Part shown: positions 16,554 through 25,404 of the stretch, piece by piece
Layout: every line of letters starts with the position of its first letter
Position numbering within the stretch: position 1 is the first letter of the stretch
From: Flavobacteriia bacterium
GTDB lineage: Bacteria > Bacteroidota > Bacteroidia > Flavobacteriales_D > Crocinitomicaceae
Reading direction: 5' to 3'
NCBI GenBank assembly: GCA_947462925.1
Contig: CANHQP010000005.1
Coordinates: forward strand, 1-64,000
Length of the DNA stretch: 64,000 nucleotides
Notes under the pieces: model-generated
Databases searched by the model: none
The model's input: the letters and a program-made list of their open reading frames with translations, nothing else
What the model was told of the DNA's origin: nothing
Made by a program: the position numbers and the translations under genes

Positions 16554-17591
16554 TTAATATTTTATTTCATATTCCTTCACTGTATTAATAAACGTTTTCA
16601 CTTTTTCAGGATCAACATCTGGATAAACACCATGGCCTAAATTGACAATATGTCGTTTACTTTGAAACGAATTTAACATTTTATTTGTTAAATCAGCAAC
16701 TTCAGCATGAGAAGAATATAAAGCACAAGGGTCCAAATTTCCTTGAAGTGTTCTAGAATCTCCAATTTCAGCTCTAATTGCCTGAATATCCATGTTCCAA
16801 TCCAAACCTACAGTATTACAATTTAATTTTGCAATTGCGCCAACTGAAGTAATTGCTCCTTTTGAAAAAAGCGTAAGCGGAACTTCGTTGATTGCATTTG
16901 CAATTTCATTCAAATAACGCAAGCTAAATTCAGCATACTGCTCAGTTCCTAAAATTCCTGCCCAAGAATCAAAAACTTGAATCATGTGCGCTCCTGCTTG
17001 AATTTGAGCTTTCAAATACTGTATTGTCACTTTCGTAATTCTGCTTAGCAAGTCGTGTGCCAATTTTGGATTGGTGTACAACATCTTTCTTGCTTCTGAA
17101 AATGTTTTTGAACCTGAACCTTCTACCATGTAGCAAAAAATTGTCCAAGGTGCTCCGGCGAAACCGATCAACGGCACTCTACCATCCAATTCTTTGTTGG
17201 TCAATTTGATTGCTTCCAAAACGTATCCCAAACGGTCTTCAATATCGAAATCAAATTCCGCATATTTCAAATCAGCTTCAGACTTGATTGTTTTTTCAAA
17301 CCAAGGACCTCTTTTTTCAATCATTTGATATTCAAGTCCCATTGCTTCTGGAACGACTAAAATGTCTGAAAAAATGATGGCAGCATCAACACCTAAAATG
17401 TCTACCGGTTGAATAGTAACTTCCGCAGCAAATTGTGGCGTTTCCACTAATTCTTTAAATCCACTTAGTGAATTGCGAACAGCGCGGTATTCTGGTAAAA
17501 TTCTACCTGCTTGTCGCATCAGCCAAACAGGGTATCGTTCAATCGATTCGCCTTTGGCTGCTCTTAAAATTAAATCGTTTTTTAAAATCAT
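16554..17591 (-). CDS. hemE: Uroporphyrinogen decarboxylase
   Basis: A 345-residue enzyme converting uroporphyrinogen III to coproporphyrinogen III in haem synthesis. The N-terminal signature [16 protein letters not shown] carries the conserved arginines, followed by [14 protein letters not shown] with the catalytic aspartate, the [15 protein letters not shown] segment, QVFDSWAG and the late NLGHGVYPD. The length is normal. I choose the ATG at 17591: a TTG three codons earlier is part of the TATATTTG promoter element and cannot be in the message. The transcript is therefore leaderless or has only a few bases before the start. Confidence 0.95.
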   Translation of the reverse strand: MILKNDLILRAAKGESIERYPVWLMRQAGRILPEYRAVRNSLSGFKELVETPQFAAEVTIQPVDILGVDAAIIFSDILVVPEAMGLEYQMIEKRGPWFEKTIKSEADLKYAEFDFDIEDRLGYVLEAIKLTNKELDGRVPLIGFAGAPWTIFCYMVEGSGSKTFSEARKMLYTNPKLAHDLLSRITKVTIQYLKAQIQAGAHMIQVFDSWAGILGTEQYAEFSLRYLNEIANAINEVPLTLFSKGAITSVGAIAKLNCNTVGLDWNMDIQAIRAEIGDSRTLQGNLDPCALYSSHAEVADLTNKMLNSFQSKRHIVNLGHGVYPDVDPEKVKTFINTVKEYEIKY

Positions 17592-17597
17592 CGCCCA

Positions 17598-17605
17598 CAA
17601 ATATA
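17598..17605 (-). promoter_or_regulatory. Predicted -7 element of hemE
   Basis: TATATTTG on the minus strand, exact match to TAnnTTTG, six bases before the ATG at 17591. It rules out the upstream in-frame TTG as start. Confidence 0.55.
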
Positions 17606-17756
17606 AACATTTGAATTATTCTTTTATTCTCAAATAATCCCCAAAACTCAATATTTTTGAAAATCTAAAAAAAGTGCAATCCTCTTATTTCAAAATTGGA
17701 AAAAAAATATTTATTCGCGGTATAGATTTTCGGGATTTCACCTAGATTTATTTCAC

Positions 17757-17764
17757 TAAATTTG
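17757..17764 (+). promoter_or_regulatory. Predicted -7 element of the GH3/bshA operon
   Basis: TAAATTTG, exact match to TAnnTTTG, 22 bases before the ATG at 17787. Confidence 0.55.
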
Positions 17765-17786
17765 TGCTGATAAATACTTCATTTCA

Positions 17787-20711
17787 ATGTTTAAAAATCA
17801 ACTTTCAAAAATAACTTTTGTCTTTATTTGCTTGGGTTTACTAGTTAGTTTGAAATCTAAATCGGCGCCAAATTCCAAAATCAAAATAAAATCAAAACCT
17901 GCGTTTATCGACGAAGGTGATTTGTGGGCAGAAAAAGTGCTCAACAGCATGACTTTAGAAGAAAAGGTGGGACAATTTTTTATGGTTGCCACTTGGTCAG
18001 AAAAAGACGAGTCACATCAAGCAGAAATTGAAAAAATCATTCGCGAAAATAAAATTGGAGGATTAATTTATTTTCAAGGCGATAAATCAAACTTGAAAAC
18101 TTCCATTTCCCGAATGCAAACTGCGTCAAAAGTACCTTTGTTAATAGGAATGGATGCTGAATGGGGCGTTGCCATGAGATTGGAAAAAGAGGAAAGATTT
18201 CCCTTTGCTTACACAATCGGTGCTGCGAATGACGTTGCCTTGACTGAAAAAATTGCAGAATCCATGGCGCAAGAGTGCAGAGATTTTGGAATTCACATCA
18301 ATTTTGCACCAGACGCTGATGTAAATAGCAATCCCTATAATCCAGTGATTGGCTTTAGATCATTTGGCGAAGATTCGAAAAATGTTGCAGAACATGTCGC
18401 TGCATTTGTGAAAGGAATGGAAGCTGAAGGTGTAATGACTAGCATCAAACACTTTCCGGGTCATGGCGATACAGACAAAGATTCTCATTTTGAATTGCCA
18501 ACTGTCTCGCATTCAAAAGAAGTATTTTTTTCGACCGACTTCCCTCCTTTCAAAGCTGGAATAAAAGCTGGAACTTCATCTGTCATGATTGGACATTTAA
18601 ATGTTCCTTCGCTTGACAATTCAGGCACGCCAAGTTCTCTTTCTAAAAAAGTCATTCAAGGATATTTGCAAGATTCTTTGGGTTTTAAAGGATTAGTTAT
18701 CAGTGACGCTTTGAATATGAAAGCTGTTGCCGACAAATACGGTAAAACGGAAGTTGTTGTCAAAGCATTTGAAGCAGGATGTGACATTCTTTTGTTTCCT
18801 GAAAGCGTTTCTGAATCAATTGATGCGATTGTAAACAAAGTTAAAAGTGGTAAAATCTCAGAAAAAGAGATTAATGCTAGATGTTTGAAAGTTTTAAAAG
18901 CGAAACATCATGCGATTTTCAGAGCTAAAAAAGCACCTAAATATACTGCTGGTGAAGTTGACTGGATCAAAAAGCAAGTTTATGAAAAATCGTTGACGGT
19001 AGTTAAAAACGAGAATTCAGTTTTACCATTAATTAATACTGAGCAAAAAGTTGCGTTGGTTTGTTTGGGTTCAAATACAATTACATACCAATTGATGGCT
19101 CAAAATTTCAATCCACACGATCAATTTCAATTCGAAACAGCGGATGAAGCGATTAAAAACTTGGGAGCGAAATTGGACCAATATGATGTGATTGTGACTT
19201 CGATACATTCATCGTCAGTCAGAAGTGTAAAAGCATACGGAATGCCTGAAAAATGGCAAGATTGGTTGGCACAATTGCCTGAAAAATCTAAAAGTGTTTT
19301 AGTACTTTTCGGAAATCCTTTTGCTTTTGCAAACACTCCAATCATTGAAAAACAAGACGCAGTAGTTATTGCTTATGAAAATCATCCATTGGCTCAAGAC
19401 AGAGCGGCGCAAATGATTTTTGGTGCCATTGGAGCGAACGGAAAAATGCACTTTCAAATTTCTGATTTCCTTAAAAAAGGCAAAGGTTTGAATGTAAAGT
19501 CAGTAAATCGATTGAAATATTCTCAACCTGAAGAATTAGGAATAAACGCAGAGAAACTAGGTGAAATTGATCAAATAGCGTTGAACGGCGTTGCCAAGGG
19601 TGCATTTCCCGGTTGTCAGGTTTTGGTTGCTGTTGAAGGAAAAATCATCTACCAAAAAAGTTTCGGTACAAAAACTTACGAAGGCAATGACACAGTGAAT
19701 AATCGTGATATTTATGACATTGCCTCCGTTTCAAAAATTGCTGGCTCAACAGCTGCATTGATGAAATTAGAAACACAAGGAAAATTTACTTTGAATAAAA
19801 AACTGGAAGATTATATTCCCGACGTGACTGGAAAAGGCGCTTTTGGAAAAATCTTTATCAAAGATATGATGGCGCATCAAGCTGGCTTGACTCCTTGGAT
19901 TCCATTTTACAAAAAAACGGTTTCGAATGGTAAACTGAGTCCGACGATTTATTCAACTGAGAAAAAAGAAGGATTTGAATTGCAAGTTGCCAAGGATATT
20001 TGGATTTCAAATTCATATCCAGACACACTATACAAACGCATATTGAATAGTGGATTGAATCCTGTCAAAAAGTATGAATATTCAGATTTGGGATACTATT
20101 TTGTCAAGAAAATTATTGAAAAACAAACAAGTCAAACTTTAGACAAATACTTGTATTCCGAACTATACAACCCGATGGGACTTCAGAATATTCGCTATAC
20201 GCCATTGAGTTATTTCGCTTTTGAAAGAATTGTTCCAACTGAAAACGACAAAGATTTCCGTGGACAAGTGATTCGCGGACATGTGCATGACCCAGGAGCA
20301 GCGATGTTGGGCGGTGTCGGTGGACATGCAGGTGTTTTTGCCAATTCAGCGGATTTAGCAGCCATCATGCAATTGTTTTTAAACAAAGGAAATTACATGG
20401 GCAAACAATTGATAGATCAAAGTGTTATTGCAGCATACACGAAAGCACAGTTTGCGGGAAATCGCCGTGGCGCTGGGTTTGATAGACCGACATCAAGCGC
20501 CAAAGGAGGTCCAACTTGTGAATTGGTTTCACAAGAAAGTTATGGTCATTCAGGATTTACAGGAACTTTCACTTGGGCAGATCCTGCTTATGGAATCAAT
20601 TATGTTTTCTTGTCGAACCGAGTTTATCCAAGTGCGGAAAACTGGAAAATCAGGGACATGAATATCAGAACAGAAATACAAAGAGTAATATACCAAGCAG
20701 TTAAAAAATAA
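17787..20711 (+). CDS. GH3 glycosidase fused to a beta-lactamase-type serine hydrolase
   Basis: A 974-residue secreted fusion. Residues about 45-390 are a GH3 catalytic domain of the NagZ beta-N-acetylglucosaminidase type, with K221-H222-FPGH226-GDT (the His loop of NagZ) and nucleophile D307 in VISDALNMKAV. Then comes a GH3 C-terminal alpha/beta domain (about 400-575). Residues about 580-970 are a class C beta-lactamase-like hydrolase with S647-V-S-K650, YSD in YEYSDLGYY and HSG in YGHSGFTG. Together they could cleave both sugar and peptide or ester bonds of cell-wall fragments. It is followed after 35 bases by bshA, probably in one operon. The N-terminus is a signal peptide. Confidence 0.9.
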   Translation: MFKNQLSKITFVFICLGLLVSLKSKSAPNSKIKIKSKPAFIDEGDLWAEKVLNSMTLEEKVGQFFMVATWSEKDESHQAEIEKIIRENKIGGLIYFQGDKSNLKTSISRMQTASKVPLLIGMDAEWGVAMRLEKEERFPFAYTIGAANDVALTEKIAESMAQECRDFGIHINFAPDADVNSNPYNPVIGFRSFGEDSKNVAEHVAAFVKGMEAEGVMTSIKHFPGHGDTDKDSHFELPTVSHSKEVFFSTDFPPFKAGIKAGTSSVMIGHLNVPSLDNSGTPSSLSKKVIQGYLQDSLGFKGLVISDALNMKAVADKYGKTEVVVKAFEAGCDILLFPESVSESIDAIVNKVKSGKISEKEINARCLKVLKAKHHAIFRAKKAPKYTAGEVDWIKKQVYEKSLTVVKNENSVLPLINTEQKVALVCLGSNTITYQLMAQNFNPHDQFQFETADEAIKNLGAKLDQYDVIVTSIHSSSVRSVKAYGMPEKWQDWLAQLPEKSKSVLVLFGNPFAFANTPIIEKQDAVVIAYENHPLAQDRAAQMIFGAIGANGKMHFQISDFLKKGKGLNVKSVNRLKYSQPEELGINAEKLGEIDQIALNGVAKGAFPGCQVLVAVEGKIIYQKSFGTKTYEGNDTVNNRDIYDIASVSKIAGSTAALMKLETQGKFTLNKKLEDYIPDVTGKGAFGKIFIKDMMAHQAGLTPWIPFYKKTVSNGKLSPTIYSTEKKEGFELQVAKDIWISNSYPDTLYKRILNSGLNPVKKYEYSDLGYYFVKKIIEKQTSQTLDKYLYSELYNPMGLQNIRYTPLSYFAFERIVPTENDKDFRGQVIRGHVHDPGAAMLGGVGGHAGVFANSADLAAIMQLFLNKGNYMGKQLIDQSVIAAYTKAQFAGNRRGAGFDRPTSSAKGGPTCELVSQESYGHSGFTGTFTWADPAYGINYVFLSNRVYPSAENWKIRDMNIRTEIQRVIYQAVKK

Positions 20712-20746
20712 AAATTAGTTCAAACATCTTCAGTAAAACGCTACAA

Positions 20747-21868
20747 ATGAAAATCGGAATTGTATTATACCCAACTTATGGCGGAAGTGGTGTTGTTGCC
20801 ACAGAACTCGGCAAAGCTTTGGCTTTGAAAGGCCATGAAATTCATTTTATCACTTATTCACAACCCGTTCGACTCGGCAGTTTTCGTGAAAACATATATT
20901 ATCACGAAGTTTCTTTGACCGATTATCCGTTATTTGAATTTCAACCTTATGAAACTGTCTTAGCATCTAAAATGGTAGATGTTGTGAAATATGAAAAATT
21001 GGATTTATTGCACGTACATTATGCGATTCCTCATGCATCGGCAGCATTTATGGCGCAACAAATTTTAAAATCACAAGGAATTGAGATTCCATTTATCACC
21101 ACTTTGCATGGTACGGATATAACTTTGGTTGGGAAAGACCCTTCATTTGAACCAGTGATTACATTTTGTTTGAATCAATCCAATGCAGTTACAGCAGTTT
21201 CTCAAAGTTTAAAAGACGATACATACAAACATTTTGGCACCACGAGAGAAATTCACGTGATTCCCAATTTTATCAATTCTGAAGATAATTTGCCAGAAAT
21301 TGACCTAGAAAAGCGAAGAAGATACGCGAACGACAATGAAAGAATTTTGACCCACATTTCCAATTTTAGAAGAGTCAAAAGAATTGATGATGTAGTGAAA
21401 GTTTTCGCCAAAGTGAATGAGAAAATTCCTTGCAAACTGCTTTTGGCTGGAGATGGACCTGAAAGAGCCATGGTGGAGCATTTGGCAAGAGAATTGAAAA
21501 TTTGTAACCGCATTATTTTTCTGGGAAAAGTTAGAGATACGAGTCACGTACTAGAAATTAGCGATTTATTTATTTTACCATCGGAAACAGAAAGTTTTGG
21601 TTTGGCCGCGTTGGAAGCAATGGCAGAGGGAGTTCCGGTTATTTCTTCCAATACTGGAGGAATTCCTGAAGTAAATATTGAAGGCGTTTCAGGATATTTG
21701 TCTAATGTTGGCAATGTAGATGAAATGGCTGAAAATGCATTAAAAATTCTTTCAACAGATGAAAATTTAAAAAGATTTAGGATTAATGCATTGAGTAGAG
21801 CGAAAGATTTTACCCTTGAAAAAATTCTGCCGATGTATGAAACTTTGTACGAAAGTGTTTTAAAATAA
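20747..21868 (+). CDS. bshA: N-acetyl-alpha-D-glucosaminyl L-malate synthase BshA
   Basis: A 373-residue GT4 glycosyltransferase. The N-terminus MKIGIVLYPTYGGSGVVATE with LGKALALKGHEIHFITY is diagnostic of BshA, which joins GlcNAc from UDP-GlcNAc to malate, the first step of bacillithiol synthesis in the cytoplasm. The nucleotide-sugar site is seen in LLLAGDGPE and PSETESFGLAALEAMAEG. It lies behind the GH3 fusion gene and 11 bases before the DUF983 gene. No bshB or bshC is in the window. Confidence 0.95.
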   Translation: MKIGIVLYPTYGGSGVVATELGKALALKGHEIHFITYSQPVRLGSFRENIYYHEVSLTDYPLFEFQPYETVLASKMVDVVKYEKLDLLHVHYAIPHASAAFMAQQILKSQGIEIPFITTLHGTDITLVGKDPSFEPVITFCLNQSNAVTAVSQSLKDDTYKHFGTTREIHVIPNFINSEDNLPEIDLEKRRRYANDNERILTHISNFRRVKRIDDVVKVFAKVNEKIPCKLLLAGDGPERAMVEHLARELKICNRIIFLGKVRDTSHVLEISDLFILPSETESFGLAALEAMAEGVPVISSNTGGIPEVNIEGVSGYLSNVGNVDEMAENALKILSTDENLKRFRINALSRAKDFTLEKILPMYETLYESVLK

Positions 21869-21879
21869 AACCATTCATA

Positions 21880-22254
21880 TTGAAAAAAAGCAAACAAATC
21901 GGATTTTATCGCTCAATATTAACTTTGAAATGTCCGAGTTGTAGGCAAGAAAATATGTTTAAGAAAAGAGGATTATTTGTATATCACAATCCTCTTGATA
22001 TGCACGAAAATTGTTCTCAATGTGGGCAAAAATACGAAATCGAACCAGGATTTTGGATTGGTGCTTTGTGGGCAAGTTATCCCATAGTCGTGATTATTGA
22101 AACCCCGTTTTTATTTACCGCCATCGCATCCGAATCTTTGAACGTTTGGTACACTTATGGTTTGATGATTTTAGCTTTTGGCGTTTTCTTCCCGTTGATG
22201 GTTAGATTGGGAAGATCAATTTGGGCACATATCTTTATTAAGTTTCGCGGTTAA
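21880..22254 (+). CDS. DUF983 membrane protein with zinc-ribbon
   Basis: A 124-residue protein with an N-terminal zinc ribbon (CPSCRQENMF, then CSQCGQKYE) and two hydrophobic helices (about 62-85 and 90-112), the DUF983 pattern. Function unknown. The start is a TTG at 21880, eleven bases past bshA; no ATG precedes the zinc ribbon, and MKKSKQIGFYRSILTLKCP reads naturally. It is the last gene of the GH3-bshA-DUF983 run. Confidence 0.8.
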   Translation: MKKSKQIGFYRSILTLKCPSCRQENMFKKRGLFVYHNPLDMHENCSQCGQKYEIEPGFWIGALWASYPIVVIIETPFLFTAIASESLNVWYTYGLMILAFGVFFPLMVRLGRSIWAHIFIKFRG

Positions 22255-22284
22255 TCAAACTTCAAAATTATATTTCTAAAACAC

Positions 22285-22319
22285 AAAAAAATAGGACTTC
22301 AAAATTTGAAATCCTATTT
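22285..22319 (-). terminator. Terminator between convergent DUF983 and thiolase genes
   Basis: AATAGGACTTCAAA pairs with TTTGAAATCCTATT (one mismatch), flanked by an A-run on the left and TTT on the right. It would work best for the minus-strand thiolase gene and may act in both directions. Confidence 0.75.
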
Positions 22320-22339
22320 ACTATTATGTTCTAGAATTA

Positions 22340-23518
22340 CTAGATATTTTCAATAATCATTGCGGAAGCACCACCACCACCATTACAGATTGCAGCGCCA
22401 CCAATTTTAGCGTTATTTTGTTTCAATACATTGATTAAAGTTACGATAACTCTTGATCCTGAATTTCCAAGTGGGTGACCTAAAGCAACAGCTCCACCGT
22501 TTACATCTACTTTTTCAGCATCTAGTCCTAAAATTTTCATGTTTGCCAAACCTACAACCGAGAACGCTTGGTTTAATTCCCAGAATTCAACGTCAGAAGT
22601 TTCCAAACCTGCTTTTTTAAGCGCTACTGGAATTGCTTTTGAAGGTGCAGTTGTGAACCATTCTGGTGCATGAGCAGCATCAGCATAACTTACAATTTTT
22701 GCAATTGGTTTTAAACCGTATTTTGCAACCGCTTCAGCAGAAGCCAAAATCAAAGCAGAAGCACCATCATTTAAAGTTGAAGCATTTGCAGCAGTAATTG
22801 TTCCGTCTTTATCGAATGCAGGACGTAAACCTGGAATTTTATCCAAGAAAACGTTTGTATATTCTTCGTCTTTTGAAATAATCACTGGATCACCTTTTCT
22901 TTGTGGAACGGCAACAGGAACAACTTCTTCCGTAAAACGACCAGCTTCCCAAGCAGCAGCAGCACGTTTGTATGAAGTAATTGCGAAATTATCTTGGTCT
23001 TCTCTAGAGAATTCATATTCTTTGGCACACAATTCAGCACAATTCCCCATAGGAACTTTGCTGTAAACATCTAGTAAACCATCTTTTGTGATTCCATCTA
23101 GCATTGTAATGTTTCCAAATTTAACACCGTTTCTTCCGTCGATGTAATGTGGAGTTTGAGACATATTTTCCATTCCACCAGCAACAACGATTTCGTTGTC
23201 TCCAGCTAAAATCGTTTGAGCACCCAACATGATCGCTTTCATTCCAGAAGCACAAACTTTGTTTACTGTTGTACAAGGGACTTCGTTTGTCAATCCAGCA
23301 CCCAAAGCAGCTTGGCGAGCAGGAGCCTGACCAACACCAGCTTGAAGTACATTTCCCATGAAAACTTCATCAATTTGCTCTGCTTTCAAACCAGATTTTT
23401 CTAATGCACCTTTGATTGCAACAGCACCTAATTGGGTCGCAGAAACTGTTGATAATCCACCCATGAAAGCACCAATTGGTGTTCTTACAGCGGAAACGAT
23501 AAAAACTTCTTTTTTCAT
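22340..23518 (-). CDS. Acetyl-CoA acetyltransferase (thiolase)
   Basis: A 392-residue thiolase starting MKKEVFIVSAVRTPIGAFMG. Catalytic residues are visible: nucleophile C89 in VNKVCASGMKAI, the His of NGGAVALGHPLGNSGSRV and the second Cys in AICNGGGGASA. It condenses two acetyl-CoA or cleaves acetoacetyl-CoA/3-ketoacyl-CoA in the cytoplasm; direction cannot be told. A longer frame to 23578 has 20 extra residues of low family likeness, and the ATG at 23518 lies 39 bases downstream of a TAATTTCG promoter-like element, so I use that. Confidence 0.93.
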   Translation of the reverse strand: MKKEVFIVSAVRTPIGAFMGGLSTVSATQLGAVAIKGALEKSGLKAEQIDEVFMGNVLQAGVGQAPARQAALGAGLTNEVPCTTVNKVCASGMKAIMLGAQTILAGDNEIVVAGGMENMSQTPHYIDGRNGVKFGNITMLDGITKDGLLDVYSKVPMGNCAELCAKEYEFSREDQDNFAITSYKRAAAAWEAGRFTEEVVPVAVPQRKGDPVIISKDEEYTNVFLDKIPGLRPAFDKDGTITAANASTLNDGASALILASAEAVAKYGLKPIAKIVSYADAAHAPEWFTTAPSKAIPVALKKAGLETSDVEFWELNQAFSVVGLANMKILGLDAEKVDVNGGAVALGHPLGNSGSRVIVTLINVLKQNNAKIGGAAICNGGGGASAMIIENI

Positions 23519-23557
23519 TTTATAATTTTTACTTTTTTTCGATTCGTAACTAGACCA

Positions 23558-23565
23558 CGAAATTA
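23558..23565 (-). promoter_or_regulatory. Predicted -7 element of the thiolase gene
   Basis: TAATTTCG on the minus strand, one mismatch to TAnnTTTG, 39 bases before the ATG at 23518. Confidence 0.45.
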
Positions 23566-23694
23566 GTAAAATAAGCAAAGTATTTTACTGAAAAATCAAT
23601 AAAACGCTAAAATGTATTTGAAAATTGAAAGAATCCAAAATTAAAACATGTATTGAAATTTGTTATCGCATTTCAAAAATCGAAATCAAAACGA

Positions 23695-23702
23695 TATTTT
23701 TG
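23695..23702 (+). promoter_or_regulatory. Predicted -7 element of the DUF3078 gene
   Basis: TATTTTTG matches TAnnTTTG and lies 19 bases before the ATG at 23722, inside the longer possible frame. Confidence 0.5.
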
Positions 23703-23721
23703 TGCTTTTTTTGAAAAATTG

Positions 23722-24684
23722 ATGATGAAGAAATCTATTTTACTCTTGATTTTATTGATGAATTGTACTCACTTTTTTAGTCAGGACACAATTCCATTAA
23801 AAAGTATTTTAACTGACAGTTCTTATTGGACTTCCAAAATGCTATTTGGAATAAATGGATCTCAAAGTTCATTTGTCAATTGGTCAGCAGGCGGAAGAAA
23901 CAACATTTCAATGTTAGGTTTTTTAGATGCAAGTGCAACTTATCGTAAATCTAATATTAAGTGGAATAATGATTTAAAATTGGCTTTAGGCGGATTGAGA
24001 TTTTTAGATAAAAACAATACTGGTGCACAACTACAAAAAACCGATGACAAGATAGATATTGCAACTTCATTGGGTTATGAATTCAAGAATAAATGGTTCT
24101 ATACCTTGGTTGGAGGCTTTAAAACACAAATGTTGGATGGATTTGTTTTTCCAAATGATTCAGTGAGAACCTCCAAATTTATGGCGCCAGGCTATATCAG
24201 TTCCGCATTAGGAATAGAATTCGCGCTGGATAAAAATTTCAATATTTTTCTGTCTCCACTTGCAACAAAATTCACGATTGTCAATGATCAAGTTCTAGCA
24301 AATGCTGGTGCTTTTGGTGTTCAAAAAGCAGAATTAGATGCGCTTGGAAATGTTTTAGTAGCTGGAAAAAAAGTACGAAGTGAATACGGTGCTTATTTCA
24401 AATTGCGGTTCAATAAAGAACTTGCGAAAAATATTGAAATGAAATCGCGATTTGAATTATTCTCCAACTACATCAATAATCCACAAAACGTGGATGTAAA
24501 TACCGAAGTAATTTTTACTTTCAAAGTTAACAAATGGTTTTCATCGTCTTTACAATGGAATTTACTCTATGACGACGACATTGATGTCACTGATATCAAA
24601 GGAAGAGTTGGTCCAAGAACGCAGTTTAAATCTGTGCTGGGACTTGGAGTTTCGTTCACAATTAAAAATAAAAATTCGATTTAG
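23722..24684 (+). CDS. DUF3078 outer-membrane-type protein
   Basis: About 320 residues: signal peptide MMKKSILLLILLMNCTHFFS, then the DUF3078 hallmark YWTSKMLFGINGSQSSFVNW followed by alternating beta-strands typical of an outer-membrane barrel and a final stretch ending LGLGVSFTIKNKNSI. The family is restricted to Bacteroidota and has no known function. The start is placed at 23722 (or 23725, the second Met) because the promoter element at 23695-23702 lies within the longer frame. Confidence 0.8.
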   Translation: MMKKSILLLILLMNCTHFFSQDTIPLKSILTDSSYWTSKMLFGINGSQSSFVNWSAGGRNNISMLGFLDASATYRKSNIKWNNDLKLALGGLRFLDKNNTGAQLQKTDDKIDIATSLGYEFKNKWFYTLVGGFKTQMLDGFVFPNDSVRTSKFMAPGYISSALGIEFALDKNFNIFLSPLATKFTIVNDQVLANAGAFGVQKAELDALGNVLVAGKKVRSEYGAYFKLRFNKELAKNIEMKSRFELFSNYINNPQNVDVNTEVIFTFKVNKWFSSSLQWNLLYDDDIDVTDIKGRVGPRTQFKSVLGLGVSFTIKNKNSI

Positions 24685-24693
24685 GATTAGGTA

Positions 24694-25149
24694 TTAAACA
24701 GATAACCTGTCTGTTTGTGAGTCTTCAAGTTGCATTTTCCATCTCTTGTACATATAGGGAGAAATTTTACTTTGTTCCCGTTCCTGCAAGACAATAATGT
24801 TGTTACTTGCAGCAAAATACCAAGAGAACTCAAAAATCTCCATTTTAATTCCAAATTTGTTTTGATTCATTCCAGAAATTACTTCGAAATTGAAGCCTTT
24901 TTCTTGAAGTTTCATTTTTTTGATTTTAAAGCGATTGCAATTGTCTCCTAATAATTCACAAAGAATTACATAGTTCTTTTTAAGAATCTTTACTGTGTTT
25001 GCTGCAGCTGTCTTCGTCTGCTTTCTAACTGATTGGTGGTATTTATTTTTGCAGTGTATGTCGCAGAAAACTTTGTCTGAGCGACCGAATAGTTTTTTAT
25101 CACAAACACAACATTGTTTTGTGGGTTGGATGTTGGATGTTTTTTGCAT
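24694..25149 (-). CDS. Zinc-ribbon protein of unknown function, paralogue 1
   Basis: A 151-residue protein with an N-terminal zinc ribbon CCVCDKKLFGRSDKVFCDIH then CKNKYH, a basic helix, a middle segment ILKKNYVILCELLGDNCNRF, and a conserved end ISPYMYKRWKMQL. It is clearly related over its whole length to the protein at 41755-42240: the ribbon is nearly identical, as are ILKKNY.ILC.LLG and SPYMYKRW. Similar short proteins with DUF2116-like ribbons occur in Flavobacteriales; no function is known. Its stop is 10 bases from the stop of the convergent DUF3078 gene. The sequence suggests a nucleic-acid or protein-binding role, which is inference. Confidence 0.75.
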   Translation of the reverse strand: MQKTSNIQPTKQCCVCDKKLFGRSDKVFCDIHCKNKYHQSVRKQTKTAAANTVKILKKNYVILCELLGDNCNRFKIKKMKLQEKGFNFEVISGMNQNKFGIKMEIFEFSWYFAASNNIIVLQEREQSKISPYMYKRWKMQLEDSQTDRLSV

Positions 25150-25388
25150 AATTATAGTTGTTTTAAAAGGTTGTTAAATTTGTTAAGTGATGTTTAAGCT
25201 TGATAAGGTTTAATTATTCGCTTAGTTAAAGTTAAATAATGAATTTTGACATTTCCAAATTTTCTTTGGTTTTTATGTGATTTTATCTGTTGAAAACACT
25301 TACACCCCCCATTTTATTGAGAAACTAAAATTCAACTTCACCAGTAGCTAAATATTAACTTTATAAACCGCAATTTCTATTTTATTCT

Positions 25389-25396
25389 TAATTTCG
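25389..25396 (+). promoter_or_regulatory. Predicted -7 element of the VWA-like gene
   Basis: TAATTTCG, one mismatch to TAnnTTTG, eight bases before the ATG at 25405. It includes the G of an upstream in-frame GTG, which argues against that start. Confidence 0.45.
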
Positions 25397-25404
25397 TGTC
25401 ATCT

